A DNA stretch of 5,071 bases. Origin: Halanaerobium sp. Lineage in GTDB: Bacteria > Bacillota > Halanaerobiia > Halanaerobiales > Halanaerobiaceae. The stretch covers positions 1 to 5,071 of the forward strand of contig QBLP01000264.1 in NCBI GenBank assembly GCA_003070825.1. Reading direction: 5' to 3'. The position numbers were made by a program, and so were the translations under genes. Under the pieces are notes generated by a model that did not search any database, was not told the origin of the DNA, and saw only the letters and a program-made list of their open reading frames with translations. Shown here one piece after another: positions 1 through 5,038 of this stretch (its first letter is position 1; each line of letters opens with the position of its first letter).

Positions 1-263
1 CTTCTTCAATATTAAAATCTTCTTCACTTAAAATAAGTTTCCTCATTATTACACTTTCCATAATACCTAAAAAAGCAAAAGCAAAATAATCAAATTCAAT
101 ATCTTTTGATATATAATTATTCTCTATCAAAAATTTATATAAGTCCTGTAACCGACGGAAGCGTTTTTCTTCCATTCTTTTGAATTCATCTCCAAATTCT
201 TCGTTTACAGCAACTGCTTCTCTCAAAATAATTATAGAAAGGTTTTTATGTTTTTTACATTTA
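1..263 (-). pseudogene. C-terminal fragment of TetR-family repressor, separated from its start by an insertion
   Basis: Read on the minus strand from about 262 to 2, this stretch encodes one uninterrupted helical sequence including SIIILREAVAV, RFRRLQDLYKFLIE and FDYFAFAFLGIMESV. That is the ligand-binding and dimerisation half of a TetR-type repressor; the last motif resembles the closing helices of the family. It has no start codon or ribosome binding site of its own, and the frame runs leftward into the inverted end of the mobile element. Joined to the fragment at 1987-2271 after removing the insert and one ATTTA copy, the reading frame continues as FKIYK-CKKHKNLS. At least 180 residues can then be accounted for, near the usual 190-200 of the family. 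The remaining C-terminus lies outside the window. The fragment could only be translated by accident from element read-through. The ligand is unknown. Confidence 0.85.
259..263. repeat. Probable target-site duplication, left copy (ATTTA)
   Basis: ATTTA directly abuts the left inverted repeat. The same five bases occur at 1989-1993 on the other side, two bases from the right inverted repeat. A 7-bp duplication with two mismatches (ACATTTA against TTATTTA) is an alternative reading. Either model regenerates the same uninterrupted TetR sequence when the element is removed. Confidence 0.6.
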
Positions 264-285
264 GGACATTTGTCCGGTCCTATTC
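264..285 (+). repeat. Left terminal inverted repeat
   Basis: The repeat opens with GGACATTTGTCC, which is itself a near-perfect palindrome (five-base arms around TT), followed by GGTCCTATTC. Read inward, it matches the right end at 19 of 22 positions, with mismatches at positions 14, 15 and 20. The stretch between this repeat and the end of the second gene (286-316) shows no clear terminator, so transcripts of the pair may run into the TetR fragment. Confidence 0.85.
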
Positions 286-316
286 TTTCTAATTCTTAGT
301 ATTTCAAATTAATCTA

Positions 317-1090
317 TTATTTATCATTATCAGAATCAAAATATTCAGGATGATATTTTTCTATAAGCTTCCGATATTGTTTGATAACTGAAGCTCCTCG
401 GCCTGTCATATGTTTGATCTGTGTTGTGCCTATACCGCGTCTGATAAGGAATTTAACGCGTTCATAGTCCTTGATATATCTATCAACAGCATTTAATGAA
501 TGATCTGTTTTTCTGGCTATATCAGGTGGCTGAACTTTTTGCTCATAAAGCTCTATTATTGCTTTTTTATGAGTAGTTCCACGACCCATATCTAGTATAT
601 AACCTTTAAGAGGTAAAACATCATCATGAATATTATGATATTCGCCAATACGCTTTGAAATAGTTACTGTAGAACGATTCATTATCGCTGCCAGTTCTTC
701 AACAGTTAGCATAGCGCCCTGCTTTTTAGCAGCTTTAGTTAATCTGGCAATACGGATCATATCATGTTCTGTTTTAGATACATTCTGTCTTTTAAGTTCT
801 ATATCTTCCTCTGTAACATAGGGAAGTTCAATAACTTCCTGCTTATATTCTTCACGCTTTTGACCCAGTTTGGGCTTGTTATTCTGCTCGGAAGTAGCAA
901 CCCAGCTTAAACTGCCAAATTTATTGGTCTTTTTGCGGGGATGATATTTATACTCTAATTCAACTATATCTTCAGCTATTAGTTCCAGTATTTTATGGCT
1001 GCCAAGTAGTTTGTATTCACTCTCTAAAAGCTCGATGATAGCCTGCCTGAATGTCTTTTTATCCAGGTTAGCAAAAGGGTCCTGTTTCAT
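317..1090 (-). CDS. DUF1670-like multi-helix-turn-helix protein, second gene of the element
   Basis: This 257-residue protein has no signal peptide or membrane segment. It has an N-terminal helical region (about 11-50), a charged linker (about 51-110), then three helix-turn-helix-like segments: about 128-150 (LTVEELAAIMNRSTVTISKR), 187-212 (IARKTDHSLNAVDRYIKDY) and 222-243. Between the first two lies the motif DMGRGTTHK (167-175). The C-terminal half aligns with that of the neighbouring 273-residue protein, sharing the pattern D-x-G-x-G-x-x-H-K, RKTxHS and RYIxD, so the two are divergent paralogues. The pattern fits the family I recall as DUF1670, of unknown function; this is not database-verified. 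DNA binding is likely, and catalysis is not evident. The start overlaps the upstream stop as ATGA (1087-1090), and GGGGG at 1098-1102 lies 7 bases before the ATG inside the upstream gene, implying translational coupling. Roles as transposition protein, accessory factor or passenger regulator all remain open. Confidence 0.85.
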   Translation of the reverse strand: MKQDPFANLDKKTFRQAIIELLESEYKLLGSHKILELIAEDIVELEYKYHPRKKTNKFGSLSWVATSEQNNKPKLGQKREEYKQEVIELPYVTEEDIELKRQNVSKTEHDMIRIARLTKAAKKQGAMLTVEELAAIMNRSTVTISKRIGEYHNIHDDVLPLKGYILDMGRGTTHKKAIIELYEQKVQPPDIARKTDHSLNAVDRYIKDYERVKFLIRRGIGTTQIKHMTGRGASVIKQYRKLIEKYHPEYFDSDNDK

Positions 1091-1908
1091 TTGATGACCC
1101 CCTTTTTTGCCTCAGTTTTTACTGAAGCTTTTTCTTCGGCTATGTTAACTATGTCAGCAATACGCTCTTTATATTCAGAACTGTTATATTTAAAATACAG
1201 TTCGGTATATTCTTTAACTAATCTTTCTGAGATACCGACTATATGAGCTGTTTCTTTAATTGAAAGTTTACTCTTTATTGACAGCAATACACGACCAAAA
1301 TCATTGATATATCGCTTAATTGCTCCAGGAGAATGCCTAGTTTTCCTCTGGATTTCAGAGTAGGTATTATATTCAAGATAAAGTTTTATTATCTTAGTTT
1401 TATGAGATACTCCAGGTCCTATATCCTGATATGTACCTCGAGTTTGAACATTAAAACCCTGAGCTTTAAGTTTTTTAATGTCACGTCTGATAGTTCTCGT
1501 TGAAACCTGCAGAATATCAGCCAGATCTTCCTGGGTTAGAAGACCCCCCTGGTCGAGTGATTCTTCTGTCATTCTCAGTATTTTAACTCTTCTGAGAGCA
1601 GATTTATTCTCTATTCTAAAGAGCGCTTTATCCTCTTTGGTTATTGATTTAGTCAGGGTTACCTGAACCTTTGGTAAATCTTCTAGAACTGGACCGTGTT
1701 TTGCTTTCTTAGAGATTACAGTCTTAACTATTTTATCTTTACTTTCATGATATGATGGATCATAATGTTTAAGTTGATAAACTTCATTAGCAGCTTCTAC
1801 AATTGCTTTTGCTTCACGTGGTGAATATTCAAATAGTTCTTTAAGAATGTATTCAAATTGACTATCTAAAGTTTTAACTTTTACACGATCAAGTTCAGTT
1901 TTAGGCAT
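1087..1908 (-). CDS. DUF1670-like multi-helix-turn-helix protein, first gene of the element
   Basis: This 273-residue protein is soluble and basic. An N-terminal helical region (about 15-48) and linker are followed by a first HTH at about 124-150 (LTQEDLADILQVSTRTIRRD, resembling the HTH of DeoR-type regulators), the conserved DIGPGVSHK motif (162-170), a second HTH-like unit at about 181-207 (EIQRKTRHSPGAIKRYINDF) and a third at about 216-238 (ETAHIVGISERLVKEY). I recognise this arrangement as the DUF1670 family, whose function is unknown to me. It is the more canonical of the two paralogues, since the partner varies at the DIGPGVSHK motif. The start is supported by AGGGGGG (1916-1922 on the opposite strand) 7 bases before the ATG and by an extended -10 promoter just upstream. 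That ribosome binding site can be masked by the element's own end (see 1911-1981). It probably acts with the second gene product, perhaps as a heteromeric complex on the palindromic ends. Confidence 0.87.
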   Translation of the reverse strand: MPKTELDRVKVKTLDSQFEYILKELFEYSPREAKAIVEAANEVYQLKHYDPSYHESKDKIVKTVISKKAKHGPVLEDLPKVQVTLTKSITKEDKALFRIENKSALRRVKILRMTEESLDQGGLLTQEDLADILQVSTRTIRRDIKKLKAQGFNVQTRGTYQDIGPGVSHKTKIIKLYLEYNTYSEIQRKTRHSPGAIKRYINDFGRVLLSIKSKLSIKETAHIVGISERLVKEYTELYFKYNSSEYKERIADIVNIAEEKASVKTEAKKGVIK

Positions 1909-1910
1909 TG

Positions 1911-1981
1911 TTTGTCCCCCCTCTTAACTATATATTATATCAAATTCTTTTGTTAGTCGAACTTGATTAGGGGCGGACAAA
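1911..1981 (-). promoter_or_regulatory. Foldback arm masking the ribosome binding site in read-through transcripts
   Basis: In minus-strand RNA, bases 1981 to 1969 (within the right terminal repeat) can pair with bases 1922 to 1911. UUUGUCC and CCCCU face AGGGG and GGACAAA, giving 12 pairs with one bulged G and a loop of about 46 nt. The second arm contains the whole Shine-Dalgarno of the first element gene. The internal promoter (-10 at 1934-1939) lies inside the loop, so its transcript lacks the first arm and leaves the site free. Transcripts entering from the TetR promoter carry both arms. IS10 and IS200 are known to silence transposase translation from invading transcripts in a similar way. 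The pairing is directly visible; the regulatory effect is inferred. Confidence 0.6.
1934..1942 (-). promoter_or_regulatory. Extended -10 promoter of the two-gene element
   Basis: The minus strand reads TGATATAAT, a perfect TGn extension with a consensus -10 hexamer. The -35 position has no good match, as is usual for extended -10 promoters. The predicted start point is near 1927, leaving a leader of about 20 nt that includes the Shine-Dalgarno. The promoter lies inside the element, between its right terminal repeat and the first gene, so expression would travel with it. Confidence 0.65.
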
Positions 1982-1986
1982 TGTCC
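1965..1986 (-). repeat. Right terminal inverted repeat
   Basis: Read inward on the minus strand, this end starts GGACATTTGTCCG, identical to the left end for 13 bases, then continues with CCCCTAATC. The outer 12 bases form a palindrome. A further copy of the core TTTGTCC lies at 1911-1917 directly upstream of the first gene's start, which could give a dimeric HTH protein a third site near its own promoter. Confidence 0.85.
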
Positions 1987-2271
1987 TTATTTATAAATCT
2001 TAAAAAATCCAAGCAACATTTCTTCTAAAAATATTTTTAGATCTTTATTATTTGTATCAAAAGTATAATTATCAAATACCTCTAAAAAAATTTTTTCATG
2101 TCTTTTTATTAGAGAAACAAAAAGATCCTTTTTACTATTAAAATATAAATAAAATGTCCCCTTTGCAATGCCAACCTTTTCTACTATCTCGGCTATATGA
2201 GTATTATAATAGCCTCTGGCTGCAAAGACCTCTATCCCCGCCTGAATGATTTCTTCTTTGCGATCTGCCAC
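1987..2271 (-). pseudogene. N-terminal fragment of TetR-family repressor, interrupted by the element
   Basis: Residues 1-94 remain: a typical TetR_N DNA-binding domain with the HTH at about 25-47 (IAEIVEKVGIAKGTFYLYFN) followed by KKDLF, then the first helices of the regulatory domain, ending FKIYK and a stop. Family members are normally about 190-200 residues, so half the protein is missing. The stop codon is formed by the flanking base plus the duplication at the insertion junction. The other half lies at 1-263 in the same orientation and compatible frame. Translation starts at GTG (2271-2269), with an AAGGGG-like ribosome binding site about 8 bases upstream. An isolated N-terminal half keeps the DNA-binding fold but lacks the dimer interface, so it is expected to be inactive or unstable. 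Confidence 0.9.
1989..1993. repeat. Probable target-site duplication, right copy (ATTTA)
   Basis: ATTTA repeats the sequence at 259-263 next to the left end. Two extra T bases (1987-1988) separate it from the right terminal repeat. Either the element ends at 1988 or the duplication is 7 bp with two diverged positions. Two changes in a 7-bp duplication would imply an insertion that is not very recent. Confidence 0.55.
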
Positions 2272-2310
2272 CTTGTTACCCCTTCTTTTTTCATTATTTT
2301 ATTCTTTTTA

Positions 2311-2339
2311 AGTATATCATATTTTTTTGATTATTTAAA
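2311..2339 (-). promoter_or_regulatory. Promoter of the interrupted TetR gene
   Basis: The minus strand carries TGATATACT (2311-2319), an extended -10, with TTTAAA (4 of 6 matches to TTGACA) at 2334-2339 after a 17-bp spacer. The predicted start is near 2304, about 33 nt before the GTG. I see no palindrome overlapping it, so ordinary TetR autoregulation at this promoter is not evident. With the gene split, this promoter now sends transcription into the mobile element. Confidence 0.5.
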
Positions 2340-2349
2340 TAAAAAGCCA

Positions 2350-2380
2350 TAAAAAAAGCCGGAGGAAGTCCTCCGGCTTG
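2350..2380 (-). terminator. Rho-independent terminator of the SLH-porin gene
   Basis: A 10-bp GC-rich stem (AAGCCGGAGG paired with CCTCCGGCTT, 2356-2379) with a four-base loop is followed on the minus strand by a run of seven T residues (2357-2351). It lies about 40 bases after the porin stop and upstream of the TetR promoter, so it separates the two transcription units. There is no comparable T run on the plus side. Confidence 0.92.
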
Positions 2381-2401
2381 AATTTGGACTTAGATTTTAA
2401 G

Positions 2402-2437
2402 CTTATCAATCAACTTATTTAGAAGCTAATTGATAAG
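2402..2437. repeat. 9-bp inverted repeat across the porin stop codon
   Basis: CTTATCAAT (2402-2410) and ATTGATAAG (2429-2437) are perfect inverted copies separated by 18 bases that include the stop codon. The weak AT-rich stem in the mRNA would sit just before the terminator. It may protect the 3' end or be a chance feature. Confidence 0.35.
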
Positions 2438-4374
2438 GTTGTGGTAATAGCATGACCAGTACCCTCAACATCATTTCCATCCACATTATATGCTGGAATA
2501 GAAATTTCACTATTTGTACTACCAGTGTTTCCTTTTGCAGTATCAAAAGCATCAAAGTCAGTTTCACCATCAATATACATTGCTTCTGTGATCCAACTTA
2601 TATTATCTTTTAACTGTTTATCAACAAAACCAGTTAAATAATTGTAGCTTTTGATATCGCCATTATTATCTTCTTCACTCTTATTATTTAAGTTAGCACC
2701 CAGAGTAGTTGTTTCATTCCATACATATTCAGTACCCAGGCTAATTAAAGTATACTCATGGCCATCTTCGAATCCATCATTTTCGGCATATTCAACAGAG
2801 GCACTATTAGTAAACTTGCCATAGGTGTTATCAAGGCCTAAATTAAATACAGTTTTATCTTCATTAGGAGTATAAGAATCTCCAGGTTGAACTACCATTA
2901 CAGAACCATTAATTGTATTGTTTGGATTAAGTTGATAGTCAGCTCCAACTTTAAATAAGTCGTAATCAGCATCACTTTCTTCTAAATCATTACGAGCAGC
3001 TACAAAATCTTCACCTGCAATTTCAACCACACCATTTAAATTAAAGATATCGGAAACTGCATAGTTTGCTGTTAAATTAACTAAGCTGCCAGTTTCATCA
3101 TAAGTTTCATCATCATTTTGAGCATCTGAAAATACAACTTCTCCAGTCATTCCAAGTGCATCTGTTAGCTCATTATTAGCCCATGCTAAAGCAACTAATG
3201 TATTATCATAAGGAACAGCCGAACCTGTTAACTCATCAACAACATTTCTTGCGTGATAAACTTTACCAGTAATTGTACCAAATTCTATTTCTCTGGCTGC
3301 TGTTAAACCAAAGTATTTTTCATCTGCCATTTCAAACCCAGGAGTAGTAGAAGCAGAAGTAATAACTTGATTAAAGTTATCATCATTATCCTCACCATTA
3401 CCACCGGCAAAGGCTTTAAAATCAGTATTGTACATTGTTGTACTAACTTCAATACCTTCTAAGTCTTCATCTAAGAAGTAAGACTCTGGATAATAATCTG
3501 GCATATCACCAATTTTAACATTAGTATTATCAAAAGCAACTTCTAATAGAGCTGAATCCATTAAAAATTCATTTGCATCAGCTTCTGTATAATCTAAGAC
3601 ACTTTTTTCATCCATGAAAAGATTAGTGATTGTATCAACAGCTAAATTGAATTCTGCACCATTTAACTCTCCAGCAATGTTAAAGTTATATTCCTGCCAG
3701 AATCTTTCTTCAGCTGGGAATAAATCTGGATCATCAGTGAAGTCTTCATCAATAGCGTCTCCATCCTGTAATAACTCAAGAACTGCTCTTTCTTCCAGCG
3801 CGTTTTCACCATAGTCAGCAACTTCTGCTTTAGTAACAATATCCATACTAAATTCAATGTTATCTTCTGGTACGTCCATAGCATCTACTTTAGCAGCTAA
3901 TTCGTCCATATCTTTACCTAAAGCATCAACGTCTGCGCCTAATACTTTAAGCTCAGCAGCTAATTCGAAAGTTAAAGCATCAACGATATCTGCTACTTCT
4001 TCAGCCTGAGCATCAGTTAAGCTTTCATTAGTGTTCTTTGCCATTAAGGACTTAACGATAGCAGTTACGTCTTCAGCCTGACCTGTAGTTAGGCCTTCAC
4101 CCATAGCGTCAACTTCGTCAGCGAGCATTTCTTGCTCAGCAACAATGTTGTCTAAGGCGCGGCTAACCATAACAGCCATTTCGTAACGAGTCATGTTCTG
4201 GCTGCCTTTGTATTCGCCATCAGGATAACCTTCGACGATACCAGCAGCAACTAATTTGTTAATTGCATTATATGCCCAGTGATCACTTGGTACGTCAGAG
4301 AATGACTGACCAAATGCAGGCATAGCTAATGCTACGACTAAAATTAAAGCAATTGTAATTGTAAGTTTTTTCAT
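2419..4374 (-). CDS. SLH-domain outer-membrane porin/tether, OmpM-like
   Basis: The 651-residue precursor begins with a Lys-Lys start and a hydrophobic stretch (about 4-19) followed by AMPAFG, a signal peptide probably cleaved near residue 22-23. One SLH domain follows (about 25-73: FSDVPSDHWAYNAINKL, then GYPDGEYKGSQNMTRYEMA). A long helical, probably coiled-coil region rich in Glu, Asp and Ala (about 75-168) leads into a large acidic region with alternating beta-strand patterns, ending LSISF. The terminal Phe is the usual outer-membrane beta-barrel signature. In diderm Firmicutes such OmpM proteins form abundant porins and tie the outer membrane to the cell wall through the SLH domain. The high acidity suits an extracellular protein of a salt-loving organism. 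The start chosen is the ATG at 4374, because it opens the signal peptide and AGGAG lies at 4386-4390. An in-frame ATG at 4440 would add a 22-residue charged extension before the signal peptide and is unlikely. Confidence 0.9.
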   Translation of the reverse strand: MKKLTITIALILVVALAMPAFGQSFSDVPSDHWAYNAINKLVAAGIVEGYPDGEYKGSQNMTRYEMAVMVSRALDNIVAEQEMLADEVDAMGEGLTTGQAEDVTAIVKSLMAKNTNESLTDAQAEEVADIVDALTFELAAELKVLGADVDALGKDMDELAAKVDAMDVPEDNIEFSMDIVTKAEVADYGENALEERAVLELLQDGDAIDEDFTDDPDLFPAEERFWQEYNFNIAGELNGAEFNLAVDTITNLFMDEKSVLDYTEADANEFLMDSALLEVAFDNTNVKIGDMPDYYPESYFLDEDLEGIEVSTTMYNTDFKAFAGGNGEDNDDNFNQVITSASTTPGFEMADEKYFGLTAAREIEFGTITGKVYHARNVVDELTGSAVPYDNTLVALAWANNELTDALGMTGEVVFSDAQNDDETYDETGSLVNLTANYAVSDIFNLNGVVEIAGEDFVAARNDLEESDADYDLFKVGADYQLNPNNTINGSVMVVQPGDSYTPNEDKTVFNLGLDNTYGKFTNSASVEYAENDGFEDGHEYTLISLGTEYVWNETTTLGANLNNKSEEDNNGDIKSYNYLTGFVDKQLKDNISWITEAMYIDGETDFDAFDTAKGNTGSTNSEISIPAYNVDGNDVEGTGHAITTTLSISF

Positions 4375-4444
4375 AAAAATTAACACTCCTTTTGTTTTCT
4401 TTTGAATTTTATTTTTCTCTTTCTGGATCTGAGAAATCAACTCT

Positions 4445-4497
4445 CATTTAAGAAAACAATAAGTGACCTAGTTTCCTTATCATTTTCAACTTAAATG
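4445..4497 (-). promoter_or_regulatory. Long stem-loop in the porin leader
   Basis: In minus-strand RNA, CAUUUAA pairs with UUAAAUG, and GAAAAUGAUAAG pairs with CUUAUUGUUUUC including two G-U pairs. This makes a stem of about 19 bp with one 3-nt bulge and a 12-nt loop (GAAACUAGGUCA). It ends about 55 bases before the porin Shine-Dalgarno. No T run follows on the minus strand, so it is not a terminator for this gene. It may stabilise the mRNA or be a protein or ligand site. Confidence 0.5.
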
Positions 4498-4530
4498 ATT
4501 ATTATTTTTTCCAGATCCTATATATGTTAT

Positions 4531-4599
4531 TCTACCTTAGATGTTTTCAAATCTTCGAAGTGTTTTTTCACCTCCTTTTCATTTTTTGAAAAAGGTAGA
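4531..4599 (-). promoter_or_regulatory. Orphan Shine-Dalgarno inside alternative leader pairings
   Basis: The minus strand contains AGGAGGTGA (4568-4576), a full match to the 16S anti-Shine-Dalgarno, yet no ATG, GTG or TTG lies at a suitable distance downstream. It can fold back on the preceding ACCUUUUUCA. The same upstream bases can instead join an 8-bp stem, UCUACCUU (4592-4599) with AAGGUAGA (4531-4538), so the two pairings exclude each other. Orphan Shine-Dalgarno sites in leaders are known to stabilise some Bacillus mRNAs by binding 30S subunits (cry3A type). A similar role, or a conformational switch, is inferred. Confidence 0.4.
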
Positions 4600-4617
4600 T
4601 TAACAGCAATAAAAGTA

Positions 4618-4731
4618 AACCAGGAGAAAACCGGTGCCCCCCGAAATGATTTCTCAGTAGGAACAACAAGGGGTAACAAGTCGCTTACTGAGAAAATCAT
4701 TTATGAAAATATTTCACGCTTTCTCCTAGTT
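4618..4731 (-). ncRNA. Structured leader RNA with three-way junction, unassigned
   Basis: In minus-strand RNA an outer stem pairs AACUAGGAGAAA (4731-4720) with UUUCUCCUGGUU (4629-4618), 12 pairs with one U-G. Inside lie a 6-bp hairpin (4717-4703) and a 16-bp stem with one bulge, AAAUGAUUU and CUCAGUA against UACUGAG and AAAUCAUUU (4702-4686 with 4659-4644), capped by a loop of about 22 nt. The loop contains CCCC (4673-4670), and an unpaired G6 run (4642-4637) follows, so a pseudoknot is possible. It lies about 36 nt after the predicted start point and about 245 nt before the porin. It does not match a riboswitch or T-box consensus I know. The whole gene-free stretch 4375-4789 is otherwise AT-rich leader. 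Confidence 0.5.
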
Positions 4732-4753
4732 CAAACCTAAAGTCAAATTTCTA

Positions 4754-4773
4754 ATGACTGACCGGTCATTCAT
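4754..4773. promoter_or_regulatory. TetR-type operator palindrome
   Basis: ATGACTGACC is followed immediately by GGTCATTCAT, an inverted repeat with 9 of 10 positions paired. The form (TGAxTGACC-GGTCAxTCA) is typical of operators bound by TetR-family repressors. It begins at the base after the -10 hexamer and covers the predicted start point, an ideal position for repression. The cognate regulator is not proven; the broken TetR gene 2.5 kb away is a candidate. Confidence 0.7.
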
Positions 4774-4803
4774 AATATATCATAAAAAATTATACTTTGT
4801 CAA
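4774..4803 (-). promoter_or_regulatory. Promoter of the porin leader transcript
   Basis: TTGACA (4803-4798) matches the -35 consensus exactly. After an 18-bp spacer, TATATT (4779-4774) matches the -10 at 5 of 6. The -35 overlaps the last codons of the upstream gene fragment. No terminator intervenes before the porin, so the transcript probably begins near 4767 and has a leader of about 390 nt. I found no better promoter nearer the porin. Confidence 0.7.
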
Positions 4804-5038
4804 CAAAACTATCATTTATTTTTTTGAATTCCGATTCCAAAATTAATTTCTCACTTTTAGTTAAGCTATTTTCAGAACTAAATTCAAAGTTTAAATACCT
4901 TGATAGCAGGTATTCTAAAGCCAAACCTTCTCCAAAATTGTTATTTGTATTAATAAAATCATTTAAAATCAATTGATATTTTCTAGCATTATCTAAATTA
5001 TTATTTTTCACTTCTATATTTATTTTTTTAAAATAATC
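4790..5038 (-). CDS. 3' end of an unrecognised gene, truncated by the contig end
   Basis: The last 82 residues of a protein remain, ending NDSFVDKV before TAA. They are rich in Asn, Lys, Glu and Leu and look mainly helical (for example LALEYLLSRYLNFEF and KSEKLILESEFKKIN), with no signal peptide, membrane span or motif I can name. A computed start would begin MYKRQ, but those five residues are translated from sequencing adapter and are not biological; native sequence begins at the Asp encoded at 5038-5036. Codon and base composition fit the AT-rich flanks, so it is probably a genuine chromosomal gene. Its final codons contain the -35 of the next promoter. Confidence 0.65.
   Translation of the reverse strand, partial: DYFKKINIEVKNNNLDNARKYQLILNDFINTNNNFGEGLALEYLLSRYLNFEFSSENSLTKSEKLILESEFKKINDSFVDKV

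Larger units (their letters stand above)
264..1986. mobile_element. Two-gene insertion element with palindromic inverted ends and no recognised transposase
   Basis: Both ends show the same sequence in opposite orientation (264-285 and 1965-1986, 19 of 22 positions equal, the outer 13 identical). The element interrupts a TetR gene whose halves lie on each side in the same orientation. ATTTA flanks it on both sides, and precise removal with one ATTTA copy restores an open TetR frame. Inside are only two overlapping minus-strand genes for multi-HTH proteins and a short promoter region. I find no DDE transposase, serine or tyrosine recombinase, HUH nuclease or reverse transcriptase. The interior also reads as visibly less AT-rich than the flanking TetR halves. 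The exact right boundary is 1986 or 1988, depending on whether the duplication is 7 or 5 bp. The two proteins may be the mobility machinery, or the element may be non-autonomous and mobilised in trans. Confidence 0.82.

Noticed and set aside
1478..1666. Plus-strand open frame inside the first element gene
   Set aside because: It is antisense to a well-supported HTH coding region and has no start signals, so it is a chance frame.
264..1986. Ordinary insertion sequence with a DDE transposase
   Set aside because: Both proteins are full-length multi-HTH proteins with intact frames, and neither shows a catalytic DDE layout or room for one.
259..1989. 3-bp target duplication TTA directly abutting both inverted repeats
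   Set aside because: Removing the insert with one TTA leaves a stop codon in the TetR frame, whereas the ATTTA model rejoins it correctly.
3614..3884. Two short open frames, one on each strand, inside the porin gene
   Set aside because: Both overlap the porin frame, whose domain content is clear, and neither has start signals or protein-like motifs.
4375..4440. N-terminal extension of the porin from an ATG at 4440
   Set aside because: It would place 22 charged residues before a clear signal peptide, and the internal ATG at 4374 has AGGAG at a normal distance.
4531..4599. Rho-independent terminator between the upstream gene fragment and the porin
   Set aside because: The 8-bp stem is AT-rich with a loop of over 50 nt and no T run directly after it on the minus strand.
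4618..4731. T-box leader, suggested by AACAAGGGG on the plus strand and by the stem architecture
   Set aside because: The conserved AGGGTGGTACCGCG core and a downstream terminator are missing, the match is on the strand opposite the gene, and the porin is not an amino-acid gene.
4495..4740. Plus-strand open frame of 81 codons over the porin leader
   Set aside because: It has no ribosome binding site, begins in an AT-rich hairpin arm, crosses the structured leader, and its sequence resembles no protein pattern.
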